A stretch of 64,000 nt of DNA from Tamlana sp. I1 (GTDB taxonomy: Bacteria; Bacteroidota; Bacteroidia; Flavobacteriales; Flavobacteriaceae). The stretch lies in NCBI RefSeq assembly GCF_015355625.1, contig NZ_JACLAF010000008.1, forward strand, positions 159,325 through 223,324. The letters run 5' to 3'. The translations under genes and the position numbers were made by a program. Shown piece after piece: positions 33,733-42,953 of this stretch; positions within the stretch are counted from its first letter, which is position 1, and each line of letters starts with the position of its first letter. The notes beneath the pieces were generated by a model, which was not told where the DNA came from, did no database searches, and was given only the letters and a program-made list of their open reading frames with translations.

Positions 33733-34421
33733 TTTTTTATGCTGTATTTAAAAATCCAACCCAGAATTTTTGCGCCTGCAAATATAGCACCTTTTATTGT
33801 ACCAGACACTTTTGAAACGCCAATTCTATTGCGATATTTTACAGGAATTTCTTTGTATGAAAATCCGCTTTTTAAGGCTTTAAGTTGCATTTCTACCGTC
33901 CAGCCATAAGTTTTATCTTCCATATTAAGCGCTAGTAATTTGGCGTATTTTATGGCTCTAAAGGGACCAAGGTCTGTGAATGTCGATTTGAAAAACAGCG
34001 TCATTAGTGAGGTTGCCAGCCAATTTCCAAAAATTTGAGGCATGGTCATCGAACCTTCTTCGCGAAGTTCTTTTACACGAGCACCAACCACAAAATCGAT
34101 ATCATCTTTTATAATAGGCGCTACGATTTTAGTTAATTCTTCGGGGTAATCGCTGTAATCGCCATCAAGAAAAACGACAATATCTGGTTTTTGGCTTTGG
34201 TTTGCAATGTGTTGCATGCCTTTTAAACAGGCAAATCCGTAGCCTTTATTGGGTTCGGTTAAAACCGTTGCACCAGCTTTTTTTGCGTTGATTTCAGTAT
34301 CGTCTGTAGAATTGTTGCTAACTACGATAACTTCGTTAACCACATTTGGAATGGCATGAATAACAAGGCCAATGGAATCGGCTTCGTTATATGCAGGAAT
34401 AATGACTTTTATTATAGCCAT
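33729..34421 (-). CDS. GT2 family transferase, dolichyl/polyprenyl-phosphate mannose synthase-like
   Basis: 230 residues, single GT2 domain with no membrane helix: IKVIIPAYNEADSIGLVI, then ATVLTEPNKGYGFACLKG, the DGDYSD metal-binding block and a TYGWTVEMQLKA segment. The pattern fits DPM1-like enzymes, which charge a polyprenyl phosphate with a sugar for use by membrane GT-C transferases such as the gene at 30488. It is the first gene of a minus-strand pair with the GT2 gene below (ATGA overlap). Confidence 0.9.
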   Translation of the reverse strand: MAIIKVIIPAYNEADSIGLVIHAIPNVVNEVIVVSNNSTDDTEINAKKAGATVLTEPNKGYGFACLKGMQHIANQSQKPDIVVFLDGDYSDYPEELTKIVAPIIKDDIDFVVGARVKELREEGSMTMPQIFGNWLATSLMTLFFKSTFTDLGPFRAIKYAKLLALNMEDKTYGWTVEMQLKALKSGFSYKEIPVKYRNRIGVSKVSGTIKGAIFAGAKILGWIFKYSIKK

Positions 34422-34820
34422 TGTAAGTTTTGGGTTCGTTTTTGGTTAAATTCACTGCAAAGGTAGTTTATTCTTTTAGTTTTCAGCGTATTTTATGTTT
34501 TTGAAGCTCTGTTTGCTTTTTAATTTTCAGGTTTATGTTTTTTTAAAAGCGTGTTTTAAGCGGATTTTATATCGGTGACTTGTTACTCCGTAACTAATCA
34601 AACTTTACGGACAGACTTATAATCCCTCAATGAGAAATTTCTAGCCAAGAAGCTTCATAATTAGTACATTATTTATTGCAGCCTATTTTAATTATTTCTA
34701 AAAGTATTAATGGTAATAATTATCCCCTGGAGGGGATTATAGGGGTGTTTTTTAGGCGTTTAACTAATTTAGTGCTATACAAAATAAAGAATGCTGGTCT
34801 TCTAAGTCTTTCCAAAAGGA
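34422..34820. other. Intergenic region without a gene
   Basis: About 400 bases of AT-rich DNA between two minus-strand genes. It should hold the promoter of the GT2 pair near 34440-34480, but no clear box was seen. A dispersed repeat lies at 34721-34750. Confidence 0.5.
34721..34750 (+). repeat. Dispersed repeat with ggggattataggggtgttt, copy 1
   Basis: The stretch aggggattataggggtgttt recurs at 38012-38041, preceded by atatatccta instead of tatcccctgg. Both copies are intergenic and in the same orientation, 3.3 kb apart on either side of the flavoprotein/ferredoxin pair. Confidence 0.65.
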
Positions 34821-36422
34821 CTATTTCTTATTCACTAAATCCATTAAGTCCACATCGTTTCCTAAAAGAATTTCATTTGGATTGATACGTCCTTCCATGC
34901 TGTCGTTTTCTAGTTTTAAAACCCCTCTTGGGCAAACAGCGGCGCAAATACCGCAGCCCACACAGCTAGAACGTACAATGTTTTCTCCCTTTTGAGCATA
35001 AGCACGAACATCAATACCCATTTCGCAGTAGGTAGAGCAATTTCCGCAGGAAATACATTGCCCGCCGTTGGTTGTAATTCGAAATTTAGAGAATAGACGT
35101 TGCTGAAATCCTAAAACAGCGGCCATTGGGCAACCAAAACGGCACCACACACGATTTCCTAAAATAGGGTAGAAGCCTGTGCCAACAACCCCCGAAAATA
35201 TAGAACCAATGTATAGACCATAGGCAGAACGTAGGCTGCTCGATTTTACTAAAAATAGTTTATCGCTAGTTCCTGTGTAATGCATAGCAAATAAAGCCGC
35301 AATAATTACAAAAAAGCCAATAGCTCCGTATTTGGCGTCTTTGCCTAATTCTTGACGTTTAAAAACAAATACTAAAGTGAAAATAAGGGTTAGAAAAACA
35401 CCAACACCTAAAAGAAAGCTGTTTCGTGTTAACCAGAATTTATTGGGATCGCTGCCCAAATAGGTGTAAACAACTGCGGCGGTCATAATTACAGAAAAAA
35501 CTAAAACCGTATGTACTAACCAGCGTTCTAGTTTCCAAGCCGATAATTTTTTAGAACTTAACTGTCTAAATGAATCTCCTGCGGTTTCAGCTAAAGCGCC
35601 ACAGCCACAAACCCAAGAGCAGTACCAGCGTTTACCGTATTTATAGGTTAAAAATGGTGAAATTACAAATATGGATAGAATGCCAAAGATTAAAAGTGTG
35701 AAACCCAAGGTTCCTGACGAGAGAAAACCATTTATAGACCAACCATCAAACAAATAATAATTTAGGGGCCACATACTTTTTATATCATAATATGGTAAAT
35801 TATAATCAGGACTTTCGTTTAATCGCGCCATAAATTCGGGGATTAAAAAAGCAAATCCCAATTGGAAAAACATCACAGAAAAAGTCCTTAATTGTTGGTA
35901 ACGGTTGTGGCGGTATTTCAAAATAAATTTATAGCCAAAAATTAAAATGGCAAGGGTATAAAGTGTACCGTAAACAAACCATTGGCTTGCGGGTCTTCCG
36001 CTTAAAAGAAAACTTAATGGGTCGAAAAGTGCAATGAGTCCGTTGTTTTCTGCGCCTTTGCTTCCTAAACCCAAATACCGCGGAAAGAAGTACAAAACAA
36101 TATAAAAGCCAGTAAGAAAGAGTCCGATAGTCCAAGCCAAAACACCGCGAGAAGCTATGGATTTAAACCAAACGCCATCATTTTTTATGCCCTCTAATTT
36201 TGATAAATACAAACTGTTTGCAAACAGTATAACACCTGCCGAAATGAGTGCTACCGACAAAGTTAAGAACATAGTTTTATTTGGGAAATCGACATTAAAT
36301 ATTGCCAACGCAAAAATAAAGAGCCCTAAAACACCAATAAAAACTGCTGCTTTTTGTTTGGCAGACAACTGGTTCGCTTCAGGTTTTGCTAAAGACATAC
36401 TGTAATTTTGTTTGTCGTTCAT
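34821..36422 (-). CDS. Membrane 4Fe-4S protein (NapH/NosR/CcoG-like)
   Basis: 533 residues, about ten membrane segments. A polyferredoxin-type motif CSWVCGCGALAE lies mid-protein, with a second membrane cysteine motif WCRFGCPMAAVLG. The C-terminal cytoplasmic domain carries two 4Fe-4S sets (CISCGNCSTYCEMG and CVGCGICAAVCPRG). The family moves electrons between quinol, flavin or NADH and a periplasmic or membrane partner. A flavoprotein oxidoreductase lies 12 bases upstream in the same operon and is the likely electron donor or acceptor. Confidence 0.9.
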   Translation of the reverse strand: MNDKQNYSMSLAKPEANQLSAKQKAAVFIGVLGLFIFALAIFNVDFPNKTMFLTLSVALISAGVILFANSLYLSKLEGIKNDGVWFKSIASRGVLAWTIGLFLTGFYIVLYFFPRYLGLGSKGAENNGLIALFDPLSFLLSGRPASQWFVYGTLYTLAILIFGYKFILKYRHNRYQQLRTFSVMFFQLGFAFLIPEFMARLNESPDYNLPYYDIKSMWPLNYYLFDGWSINGFLSSGTLGFTLLIFGILSIFVISPFLTYKYGKRWYCSWVCGCGALAETAGDSFRQLSSKKLSAWKLERWLVHTVLVFSVIMTAAVVYTYLGSDPNKFWLTRNSFLLGVGVFLTLIFTLVFVFKRQELGKDAKYGAIGFFVIIAALFAMHYTGTSDKLFLVKSSSLRSAYGLYIGSIFSGVVGTGFYPILGNRVWCRFGCPMAAVLGFQQRLFSKFRITTNGGQCISCGNCSTYCEMGIDVRAYAQKGENIVRSSCVGCGICAAVCPRGVLKLENDSMEGRINPNEILLGNDVDLMDLVNKK

Positions 36423-36434
36423 GCTATATTTTAA

Positions 36435-37742
36435 TTATACGGTTTGAAATTGGTTTTTATAAGCGGCAAGTATCTCGGTTTCATAATGACGATAAAATTC
36501 AGGGTCGAAATTGGCTTCAGTTAAATGATTTATAACATAATCAACATCGCGTTTTTCAGTAAGCCATTTATCAAAAGTGTCATGGCGCATACGAATTCCG
36601 AAAGTGTTTATCCCTAAAAAAACATTGGTGTTTTTGTTAAAGGCAATAGTGATGCATTTAGTGTCGTCCTCATGTTTCCAATGGAAATGCTTTTCGTAAT
36701 CAGGTTTGCCTTTTAAGCCATGAACCCAACCGTAAGTTTGGTATTCAATATCTAAAAATTTCGCCGAATTAAACCAATGTCCCGGTTTGTAGGCTGTTTT
36801 ATTACCGCAAATGGTTTGGGCTAGCGTTTCTCCCATCATACGTCCTGTGTACCAAACCGCTTCAATGGGAGGGCGTTGGTCTATGGCTTCGTGCTGTTCT
36901 GCGCAATCTCCAATAGCAAAAATATCAGGAATATTGGTTTCTAAAAAACGATTCACTTTAATGCCTTTGTTGGTTTCAATGTTCGAATTTTTTATAAAAT
37001 CGATATTGGGTGAAACGCCTGCTGTAAGGCCTACGACTTGACATGGAATTTCTTCGCCAGTTTCTTCAATTATAACCGATTTTACCTTGCCGTTTTCATC
37101 TGAAATAATTTCTTTTAAATTCGTGTTCAATCGTAAATCAATATGATGATTTTTAATATGACTGTTAATCATTTCACTTTCGCCCTCAGGCAAAATACCA
37201 TTCCAAAAACTGGTTTCACGCACTAAAAAGGTAACGGGGATATTTCGGGAATTTAGCATTTCGGCAAGTTCTATACCTATTAAACCTCCACCAACAATAA
37301 CAGCACGTTTGCAAACTTCATGGTTTGGTGCGTGTTGTTCTAAAGACTCTAAATCCTGCTTGGAATACAAACCCATAACGCCTTCTAAATCTTGTCCTGG
37401 CCACCCAAATTTATTGGGCTTGCTGCCGGTGGCTATAATGAGTTTATCGTAAACTAGGGTTTCGCCATTTTCAAAAACTAAGGTTTTTTTATTCGTTTCA
37501 ACATGTTTTACATAGCCCTTTTTTAAGTTGATTTTGTTTTTCTTCCAAAACCAATTTTCATAAGGTTGTGTGTGTTCAAAAGTCATGTGCCCCATATACA
37601 CATACATGAGTGCGGTTCTTGAGAAAAAATAATCGGTTTCAGCAGAAATTATTGTGATTTTTTTATCGGATAATTTTCGAATATGACGGGCAGCAGTAAC
37701 GCCCGAAATACCATTTCCTATAATTACAATATGTTCTTCCAT
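36435..37742 (-). CDS. FAD/NAD(P)-dependent oxidoreductase
   Basis: 435 residues. N-terminal FAD-binding GNGISGVTAARHIRKL, second dinucleotide fold GGGLIGIELAEMLNSR at about residue 152, and the FAD-contacting DIFAIGDCAEQ. The layout is that of pyridine nucleotide-disulfide reductases of the NirB/rubredoxin reductase/ferredoxin reductase type, with no redox-active CxxC. It precedes the membrane ferredoxin gene by 12 bases, which suggests a short electron-transfer chain. The physiological substrate is unknown. Confidence 0.9.
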   Translation of the reverse strand: MEEHIVIIGNGISGVTAARHIRKLSDKKITIISAETDYFFSRTALMYVYMGHMTFEHTQPYENWFWKKNKINLKKGYVKHVETNKKTLVFENGETLVYDKLIIATGSKPNKFGWPGQDLEGVMGLYSKQDLESLEQHAPNHEVCKRAVIVGGGLIGIELAEMLNSRNIPVTFLVRETSFWNGILPEGESEMINSHIKNHHIDLRLNTNLKEIISDENGKVKSVIIEETGEEIPCQVVGLTAGVSPNIDFIKNSNIETNKGIKVNRFLETNIPDIFAIGDCAEQHEAIDQRPPIEAVWYTGRMMGETLAQTICGNKTAYKPGHWFNSAKFLDIEYQTYGWVHGLKGKPDYEKHFHWKHEDDTKCITIAFNKNTNVFLGINTFGIRMRHDTFDKWLTEKRDVDYVINHLTEANFDPEFYRHYETEILAAYKNQFQTV

Positions 37743-38011
37743 GTGGTTTAGATTGTGCTTTGTTCGGTCGAAGTTAAAGGTAATAACTTATATGAACTCT
37801 TTAATTTAGAACAGATTTAAATTGATGTGGTTTTATAAGGAAGTAGATTTTAGGTGAACTATGACTATTTGTTTTTGATGTATTTTCGATATAAAATGTT
37901 CTTATCTCGATAGTTTACAAGAGATGGCGCACACTGTTATTCAACGTAAAGAAATAGTAATAATAGTTGTATAAAATAATATGGCATTTTCTAAACATTC
38001 TTGGATAGAAA

Positions 38012-38041
38012 TATATCCTAGAGGGGATTATAGGGGTGTTT
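38012..38041 (+). repeat. Dispersed repeat with ggggattataggggtgttt, copy 2
   Basis: Same core as 34721-34750. See that entry for the comparison. Confidence 0.65.
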
Positions 38042-38148
38042 ACTCAGTATATGCATCCATTATTTCATGAATTCTAAGCAAACCATCTTCAAAAAACATA
38101 AATAACATTTAGTTAACCCTTCTATTTAGAAATTTAAATAGAAACCTT

Positions 38149-38156
38149 TAGTTTTG
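38149..38156 (+). promoter_or_regulatory. Candidate -7 box before the phosphatase gene
   Basis: The sequence tagttttg fits TAnnTTTG and lies 16 bases before the ATG. No strong TTG box upstream. Confidence 0.4.
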
Positions 38157-38172
38157 CCAAAAACAGATTTAA

Positions 38173-38907
38173 ATGAAGCGTACCATTGCTATTGGAGATA
38201 TTCACGGCGGATTAAGAGCCTTAACGCAAGTGTTAAACAAAGTTGAGGTTAAAGATGAAGATAAACTTATTTTTGTAGGTGATTATGTAGATGGATGGAG
38301 CGAAGCAGCTCAGGTTGTTCAATTGTTAATTGAACTTTCTCAAAAAATAGAATGTGTTTGCATTAAAGGAAATCATGATGTATGGACTGAAGCATGGTTG
38401 CGTTCTGGAGAGGTGAATCCGGTTTGGTACATGCACGGCGGTAAAGAAACCATGGAAAGCTACGAAGTGTTTTCAGATGAAGAGAAACAGATTCACTTAA
38501 ACTTCTTTGAAAACATGCCTTTGTATCATTTAGATGATGAAAACCGATTGTTTCTTCATGCTGGATTTACATCGGTAAAAGGTGTCGAGTTTGAAGTAAA
38601 CCCCGAATATTTTTATCTGGATCGTACCCTATGGGAAATGGTTTTAACCATGAAAACCGATATTGGCGAAGATGAAAGTATTTTTCCGAAGCGATTAAAA
38701 TTATATAAGGAGGTCTATATCGGGCATACGCCAACCACAAATTTTGGGGTAGAAGTGCCTATGCATGCCATGAATGTTTGGAATATCGATACAGGCGCTG
38801 CTTTTAAAGGAAAGGTGTCTGCCATAAATGTTGATACCAAAGTGGTTTATCAAAGTGATAATCTTCCAGATTTGTACCCCGATGAAACAGGTAGGAATAA
38901 AGGTTAA
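38173..38907 (+). CDS. Calcineurin-like metallophosphatase (PPP/ApaH-like)
   Basis: 244 residues with the complete metallophosphatase motif set: IGDIHGG, FVGDYVDGW, KGNHD, LHAGF and IGHTPT, the last with the distal histidine. This spacing is that of bacterial PrpA/PrpB protein phosphatases and ApaH-type diadenosine tetraphosphatases. There is no signal peptide, so it is cytoplasmic. It stands alone, convergent with the next gene, with 2 bases between the stops. Confidence 0.9.
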   Translation: MKRTIAIGDIHGGLRALTQVLNKVEVKDEDKLIFVGDYVDGWSEAAQVVQLLIELSQKIECVCIKGNHDVWTEAWLRSGEVNPVWYMHGGKETMESYEVFSDEEKQIHLNFFENMPLYHLDDENRLFLHAGFTSVKGVEFEVNPEYFYLDRTLWEMVLTMKTDIGEDESIFPKRLKLYKEVYIGHTPTTNFGVEVPMHAMNVWNIDTGAAFKGKVSAINVDTKVVYQSDNLPDLYPDETGRNKG

Positions 38908-38909
38908 CT

Positions 38910-40424
38910 TTACTCTATACTCTTAAAATCCTTAATCGCTTGGTTAGGCTCAATAACATTATAGCCTTTCCAGAATTCGGGATCGTAGGCAGGTAAGTAC
39001 ACAGGTTTTACCTTTGGTTTTTCGGTAAAGGCTTCAAATTCTGCAGTTGTAAGAGCATCATTTTTAAAAATAATTAACTCGCTTTTTTCAGTATTTGCGA
39101 CTTCAAAATGCACATCGGAAGACAACTCATTTTGTTTTCTTCGGCCTTTTGTGTTTTTATTCTTTTCAATGATTTTTAACGGACGCTTAATCCCGAAAGT
39201 AGTACCGTTTTCTTTATCGGCGTATTTTAAATCGTATGTACCTTCATTATTTTTGGCGTAAATGATGGTGCCCTTTTTAAGATAATGCTTGTATGAAATG
39301 CCGAATAAACTAAATTTCTTTAGTGGTTTTACGTTTTCATAATCCAATCGAACAATAGCAAAATCGTCAATGCTTACATAAATAATCCCTTTATAATCTT
39401 CGCTACGTTTGGGTTTAAAACTTATTTTGTAAACAAAATTGTCGTTTAAAAAGCTGTAATCTTCTAGCTTAAATTCGTAACGGTTGGATTTGCTAAGAAA
39501 ATTAAATTCGCTGTCTTCAAAAATAAAACTTTCGTGTTGGAGGCTGGATATAGCAGATTTTCTATGTTTTAAAAAGTTTTCCTTACGCTCTTTTTCTTTT
39601 TTCTTTTCTGCTTCTAGCATGGCGTCTGTTTTGGTAACTTCGTCTTTGTCTACCCCATCAAAAAAGGTGGTGTCCATATCGCCTTTGGTTCCAAAAAAGC
39701 CAGATTTTATTTTAAAATACGAGTCGCGTTTTACATGTTTTTTAATAATGTTATTAAACTTTTCTTCGTAAGCTTCAAAAGTCACTTCTTTACTTTTATC
39801 GTATAAATGGGAGGCTTTAATAATGTCTAATTTCTGGTCGCTTTTAACTCCTGCTTTACCATAAATATCGGCTAAAATTTCAGTGTAATCATCGGCATTT
39901 TTAGGCATGTCTGTTAAAATGCTATCTACAAATTGTTGATTAAGTTCCGGAATGGTTGTTTTTTTAATTTTAACTTCATTTTTTAAGAGTTGATTAAAAA
40001 AGGAAGCGCGATAAAAAAGCCTGCTTTTAATAGGATCGTGGTTGTAATTTTGTTCTAGATTTTCGTTTATTTTTTCAACAATTTCTTCAGCGGAATAATT
40101 TTTATTAGACACCAAAACCTCTTCAAGTTCTATAGATTTTTCCCTTAAAAGAATGATGGAATCCTTAAAATTTTTAATCAAATATTGTTTCGTTTCATAA
40201 CCAAGGGATCTAATTTTTAAGGAATCGGTTTTTGAAGATTTGTCGTTTAAATACAATAAAAAATCGCCGTTTTCATTACTAATAACTCCAGAGTTTTCGT
40301 TTATAGAAATCGTCGCGTAAGGAATGGGGTTTTTTGAAACCGAATCTAATATTTTAGCTTGTATCGCTTCTTGGGCTTGTATAAAAAATGGACCAATAAA
40401 AAATAGAATATAAAGGTGTTTCAT
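38910..40424 (-). CDS. Exported protein with carboxypeptidase-like regulatory domain
   Basis: 504 residues. A signal peptide (MKHLYILFFIGPFFIQAQ) is followed by a CarboxypepD_reg-like beta-sandwich (about 20-100; ILDSVSKNPIPYATISI, SGVISNENGDF) as found at the N-terminus of TonB-dependent receptors. The rest, about 400 lysine-rich residues, contains a DUF5686-like IYVSIDDFAIVRLDYEN region but no receptor barrel. It is likely a periplasmic or outer-membrane-associated protein of unknown role. Confidence 0.82.
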   Translation of the reverse strand: MKHLYILFFIGPFFIQAQEAIQAKILDSVSKNPIPYATISINENSGVISNENGDFLLYLNDKSSKTDSLKIRSLGYETKQYLIKNFKDSIILLREKSIELEEVLVSNKNYSAEEIVEKINENLEQNYNHDPIKSRLFYRASFFNQLLKNEVKIKKTTIPELNQQFVDSILTDMPKNADDYTEILADIYGKAGVKSDQKLDIIKASHLYDKSKEVTFEAYEEKFNNIIKKHVKRDSYFKIKSGFFGTKGDMDTTFFDGVDKDEVTKTDAMLEAEKKKEKERKENFLKHRKSAISSLQHESFIFEDSEFNFLSKSNRYEFKLEDYSFLNDNFVYKISFKPKRSEDYKGIIYVSIDDFAIVRLDYENVKPLKKFSLFGISYKHYLKKGTIIYAKNNEGTYDLKYADKENGTTFGIKRPLKIIEKNKNTKGRRKQNELSSDVHFEVANTEKSELIIFKNDALTTAEFEAFTEKPKVKPVYLPAYDPEFWKGYNVIEPNQAIKDFKSIE

Positions 40425-40498
40425 GAAAATGTTTTTATAAATGTATAACGAATATCAAGCACATTTGTAACATTTAATTTTTTATTAAGGCTAATTTA

Positions 40499-41218
40499 TT
40501 ACATTTTAACATTTACATATTTTTGATAATACTCGTGTAAATCTTGAGCATTTGCGCCAAACCAACGTTTTATGTAAATGCTCCAATAAAAATACTGAAG
40601 CTTCCAAACCCCGTGCTTTTGGTACATTCTTGCCGAGGTTTTAAGCGTTTTATGAATCACCACAAATTCATTTTTTTTGTAGAGGGCGTTTATCATAATG
40701 TGGTCTTCATAAATCTTGTAATTTTCATCAAAACCACCAATCGCATCAAACAAATCTTTGCTAATAAACAAACTTTGGTCGCCACCTCGGCAGGCTCTCC
40801 AATTAAATTTTGTTAACCAACCGGCTAATTGCAACCACCAATGTTTGCTGTCGAATTGCATTCTAAAACAGCCTGCTTTATGGCCTTTTTTTACTTCATT
40901 AATAATACATTCATCAAAATGATTGGGTGGAAAAGAATCGGCGTGTAAAAAATATAAAATGCTGTTTGATGCGTTTTTAGCGCCAAAATTCATTTGTTTG
41001 GCTCTGCCTTTTTCAGATTCAAGAAGTGAAATTTTAGCTTTTTCAAAACTGGAAAAGGTTTTAACAACTTCCCTCGTTTTGTCGTTGCTACCACCATCAA
41101 CCACTATAATTTCGCAGGCGTTTTTGTGTAGCGCACTAGCTGCTAAATGCTCTAATAACGCCCCTATATGCGCTTCCTCATTTAAAACCGGTATAATAAT
41201 AGAGATTTGGGTATTCAT
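40499..41218 (-). CDS. TIGR04283-type glycosyltransferase of arsenosugar loci
   Basis: 239 residues, GT2 fold: ISIIIPVLNEEAHIGALLEH, IIVVDGGSNDKT and GRAKQMNFGAKNAS, then the metal motif HADS and a W-R-x-C-R-G-G-D-Q-S-L-F-I segment that I associate with the TIGR04283 subfamily. That subfamily regularly accompanies ArsM/ArsS. It was earlier named transferase 2, rSAM/selenodomain-associated. Acceptor and donor are unknown; attachment of the aglycone or sugar to the dimethylarsinoyl-ribose core is the suggested role. DUF547 follows 18 bases upstream in the same direction. Confidence 0.88.
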   Translation of the reverse strand: MNTQISIIIPVLNEEAHIGALLEHLAASALHKNACEIIVVDGGSNDKTREVVKTFSSFEKAKISLLESEKGRAKQMNFGAKNASNSILYFLHADSFPPNHFDECIINEVKKGHKAGCFRMQFDSKHWWLQLAGWLTKFNWRACRGGDQSLFISKDLFDAIGGFDENYKIYEDHIMINALYKKNEFVVIHKTLKTSARMYQKHGVWKLQYFYWSIYIKRWFGANAQDLHEYYQKYVNVKM

Positions 41219-41236
41219 GCTATTTAATAAACAGTT

Positions 41237-41968
41237 TTAGTTGTTTAAATTCCAGTTGTAATCTTTAAAACTTTTTTTCGCTTTCGCGGAAATATGTATC
41301 GGTGCATAAAGATTTAAGAATTCGATTAGTGTACCATTTTTCTGAAAATCATCAGCAAACCATCGGAATATTTTTGATAATTTGATGCTGTTTTCTGAAA
41401 GCTCGTTTTTTGAAGAATCTTTTAAAAATTCTTTGGCTACTTGTGTTAATTGCCGTTCTAAATCTTCTGGCGTATAGGCTTTGTTTTGTAATTTCGGACA
41501 AGAAACAGAGGCGCAAACAATAGAGAAATGGATTCTCGATTCGTTCATGTTTCTTAAAATATCATGTTCAATCTCGTTAAGGCTGTATTGTTTTTCACCA
41601 AGTTTCCATAAACGTTTATCCCATGGTTTATGAATGTCTTTTATACTTTTTACAGGATAATACTGAAGAATTAAATCGATGGTTAAGGCGTTATAGGCAT
41701 TAATCCAATAGGCTAAAATAGCAGGTTTAGACCAAGATTCGGTTGGTGTATTTTCGCTTAATTGCTGAATGTAATCTAATAATTGGTTTCTGTTTTCTTT
41801 AAAGCCTTCGTAATCTACACGCCCTGTTTCCGATACATGAGCCTGTAATAATTTGGTCCATAGTTCATGGTTGAATGTTTTGCTAGTAGACTGAATAGTG
41901 TCTGTGTTTTTAGCATTTCCGAAAGAAAGCGCTATGAAGAATATAAAAAGAAAGGTTAGAGGCTTCAT
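41237..41968 (-). CDS. Exported DUF547 protein
   Basis: 243 residues. A signal peptide (MKPLTFLFIFFIALSFGNA) is followed by a DUF547 domain with the hallmark AILAYWINAYNALTI and, later, HFSIVCASVSCPKL. DUF547 proteins have a papain-like fold related to transglutaminases, with cysteine and histidine candidates visible here, but no established reaction. The gene overlaps the hydroxylase gene upstream by one base and lies with arsenosugar genes, as in other bacteria. Confidence 0.88.
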   Translation of the reverse strand: MKPLTFLFIFFIALSFGNAKNTDTIQSTSKTFNHELWTKLLQAHVSETGRVDYEGFKENRNQLLDYIQQLSENTPTESWSKPAILAYWINAYNALTIDLILQYYPVKSIKDIHKPWDKRLWKLGEKQYSLNEIEHDILRNMNESRIHFSIVCASVSCPKLQNKAYTPEDLERQLTQVAKEFLKDSSKNELSENSIKLSKIFRWFADDFQKNGTLIEFLNLYAPIHISAKAKKSFKDYNWNLNN

Positions 41969-42879
41969 TAGGATACAGTGTTTTTATAATTTTTCTTCTC
42001 AGAACAACCTGTATATAATTCCTGATGGATAAAATCTTTGGGGAAGGTTTCATCATCTTCAAAACCTAGTTCAATGTCTTTTCCGTTATGCGGAATGTAA
42101 TTGGTTTTAAAAATATAATCCCAAATGCTAAGCGTTAGTCCGTAATTCATTCCATAATTAAGATGCTTAGGAAGCGCTTTTGAATGGTGCCAAATGTGCA
42201 TTTTTGGGTTGTTTAAAATGTATTTTAAATCCCCATAATCCCAACCTAAATTGGCATGATTTAAATGCCCAATAATAATGCTGAAAAAGTAAACGAAAGC
42301 CACTTGCTCCGAGTTGTAATTCCCAATAATGGCAAGCGGAATATAAAGTAATGCTTTGTAAACTACGGGTTCCATCCAATGGTAGCGTAAATGTGCGGCA
42401 AAGCCCATTTCTTTAACCGAGTGGTGTACTTTATGGAAATTCCAAAGCCAAGGCACTCGATGCAGTAAACGGTGAGTGTTCCATTGAATAAAATCTGAAA
42501 CCAGAAAGAATATTAATAAACCTAACCAAGTTGGTAATTGGTTAGCATCGAATAATTGCAAATTTGATAACGATAATCCTACGGTTTTAAGGAGGTCGTT
42601 AAAAATTTCGGCGGCTGTATTTGATAAGGCGATTAAAATAATAAGGTTCAATAGAAAGAAATTAAAGAACATGTAAAACGTATCCAACCAAAAATCTTTC
42701 CTAAAAACCGATTGGTTTTTCCGCCAAGGAAATAAAATTTCAAGTCCCCAAACAATTAATGAAATTATAATTAAACCATAAAAATAATTGTCCCATTGGC
42801 TGGGGAAAAACACTTCGTGTTTTAGGTAGTTCCAGTAGCCAGAATAAGCATTTTTTATGATGTTAATGTATTTTTCCAT
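41968..42879 (-). CDS. Sterol desaturase/fatty acid hydroxylase family membrane protein
   Basis: 303 residues with four or five membrane helices and the histidine clusters of the diiron hydroxylase superfamily: HRLLH, HKVHHS, a middle HLNH and HIWHHS. The family hydroxylates lipids, sterols or alkylglycerols with O2. Its stop overlaps the DUF547 start, so they are co-expressed. In this locus it could act on an arsenolipid or its glycerol part, but that is speculation. A palindromic repeat lies 5 bases upstream of the start. Confidence 0.88.
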   Translation of the reverse strand: MEKYINIIKNAYSGYWNYLKHEVFFPSQWDNYFYGLIIISLIVWGLEILFPWRKNQSVFRKDFWLDTFYMFFNFFLLNLIILIALSNTAAEIFNDLLKTVGLSLSNLQLFDANQLPTWLGLLIFFLVSDFIQWNTHRLLHRVPWLWNFHKVHHSVKEMGFAAHLRYHWMEPVVYKALLYIPLAIIGNYNSEQVAFVYFFSIIIGHLNHANLGWDYGDLKYILNNPKMHIWHHSKALPKHLNYGMNYGLTLSIWDYIFKTNYIPHNGKDIELGFEDDETFPKDFIHQELYTGCSEKKNYKNTVS

Positions 42880-42884
42880 TCCAG

Positions 42885-42902
42885 TTCCCGCGAAGGCGGG
42901 AA
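42885..42902 (-). repeat. Palindromic repeat abutting a start codon
   Basis: A 7-bp perfect stem (ttcccgc / gcgggaa, loop gaag) lies 5 bases upstream of the hydroxylase ATG, within the expected ribosome binding region. A related hairpin is at 54383-54402. Confidence 0.6.
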
Positions 42903-42953
42903 TCTTTTTTAATGATTAGTTTCTATCTTAATTGGTTTTGCTTGGTTTTTAGC

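Larger units (their letters stand above)
37743..38172. other. Divergent intergenic region
   Basis: 430 bases between a minus-strand oxidoreductase and a plus-strand phosphatase. It holds a dispersed repeat (38012-38041) and a -7 box (38149-38156). No gene is visible. Confidence 0.5.
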
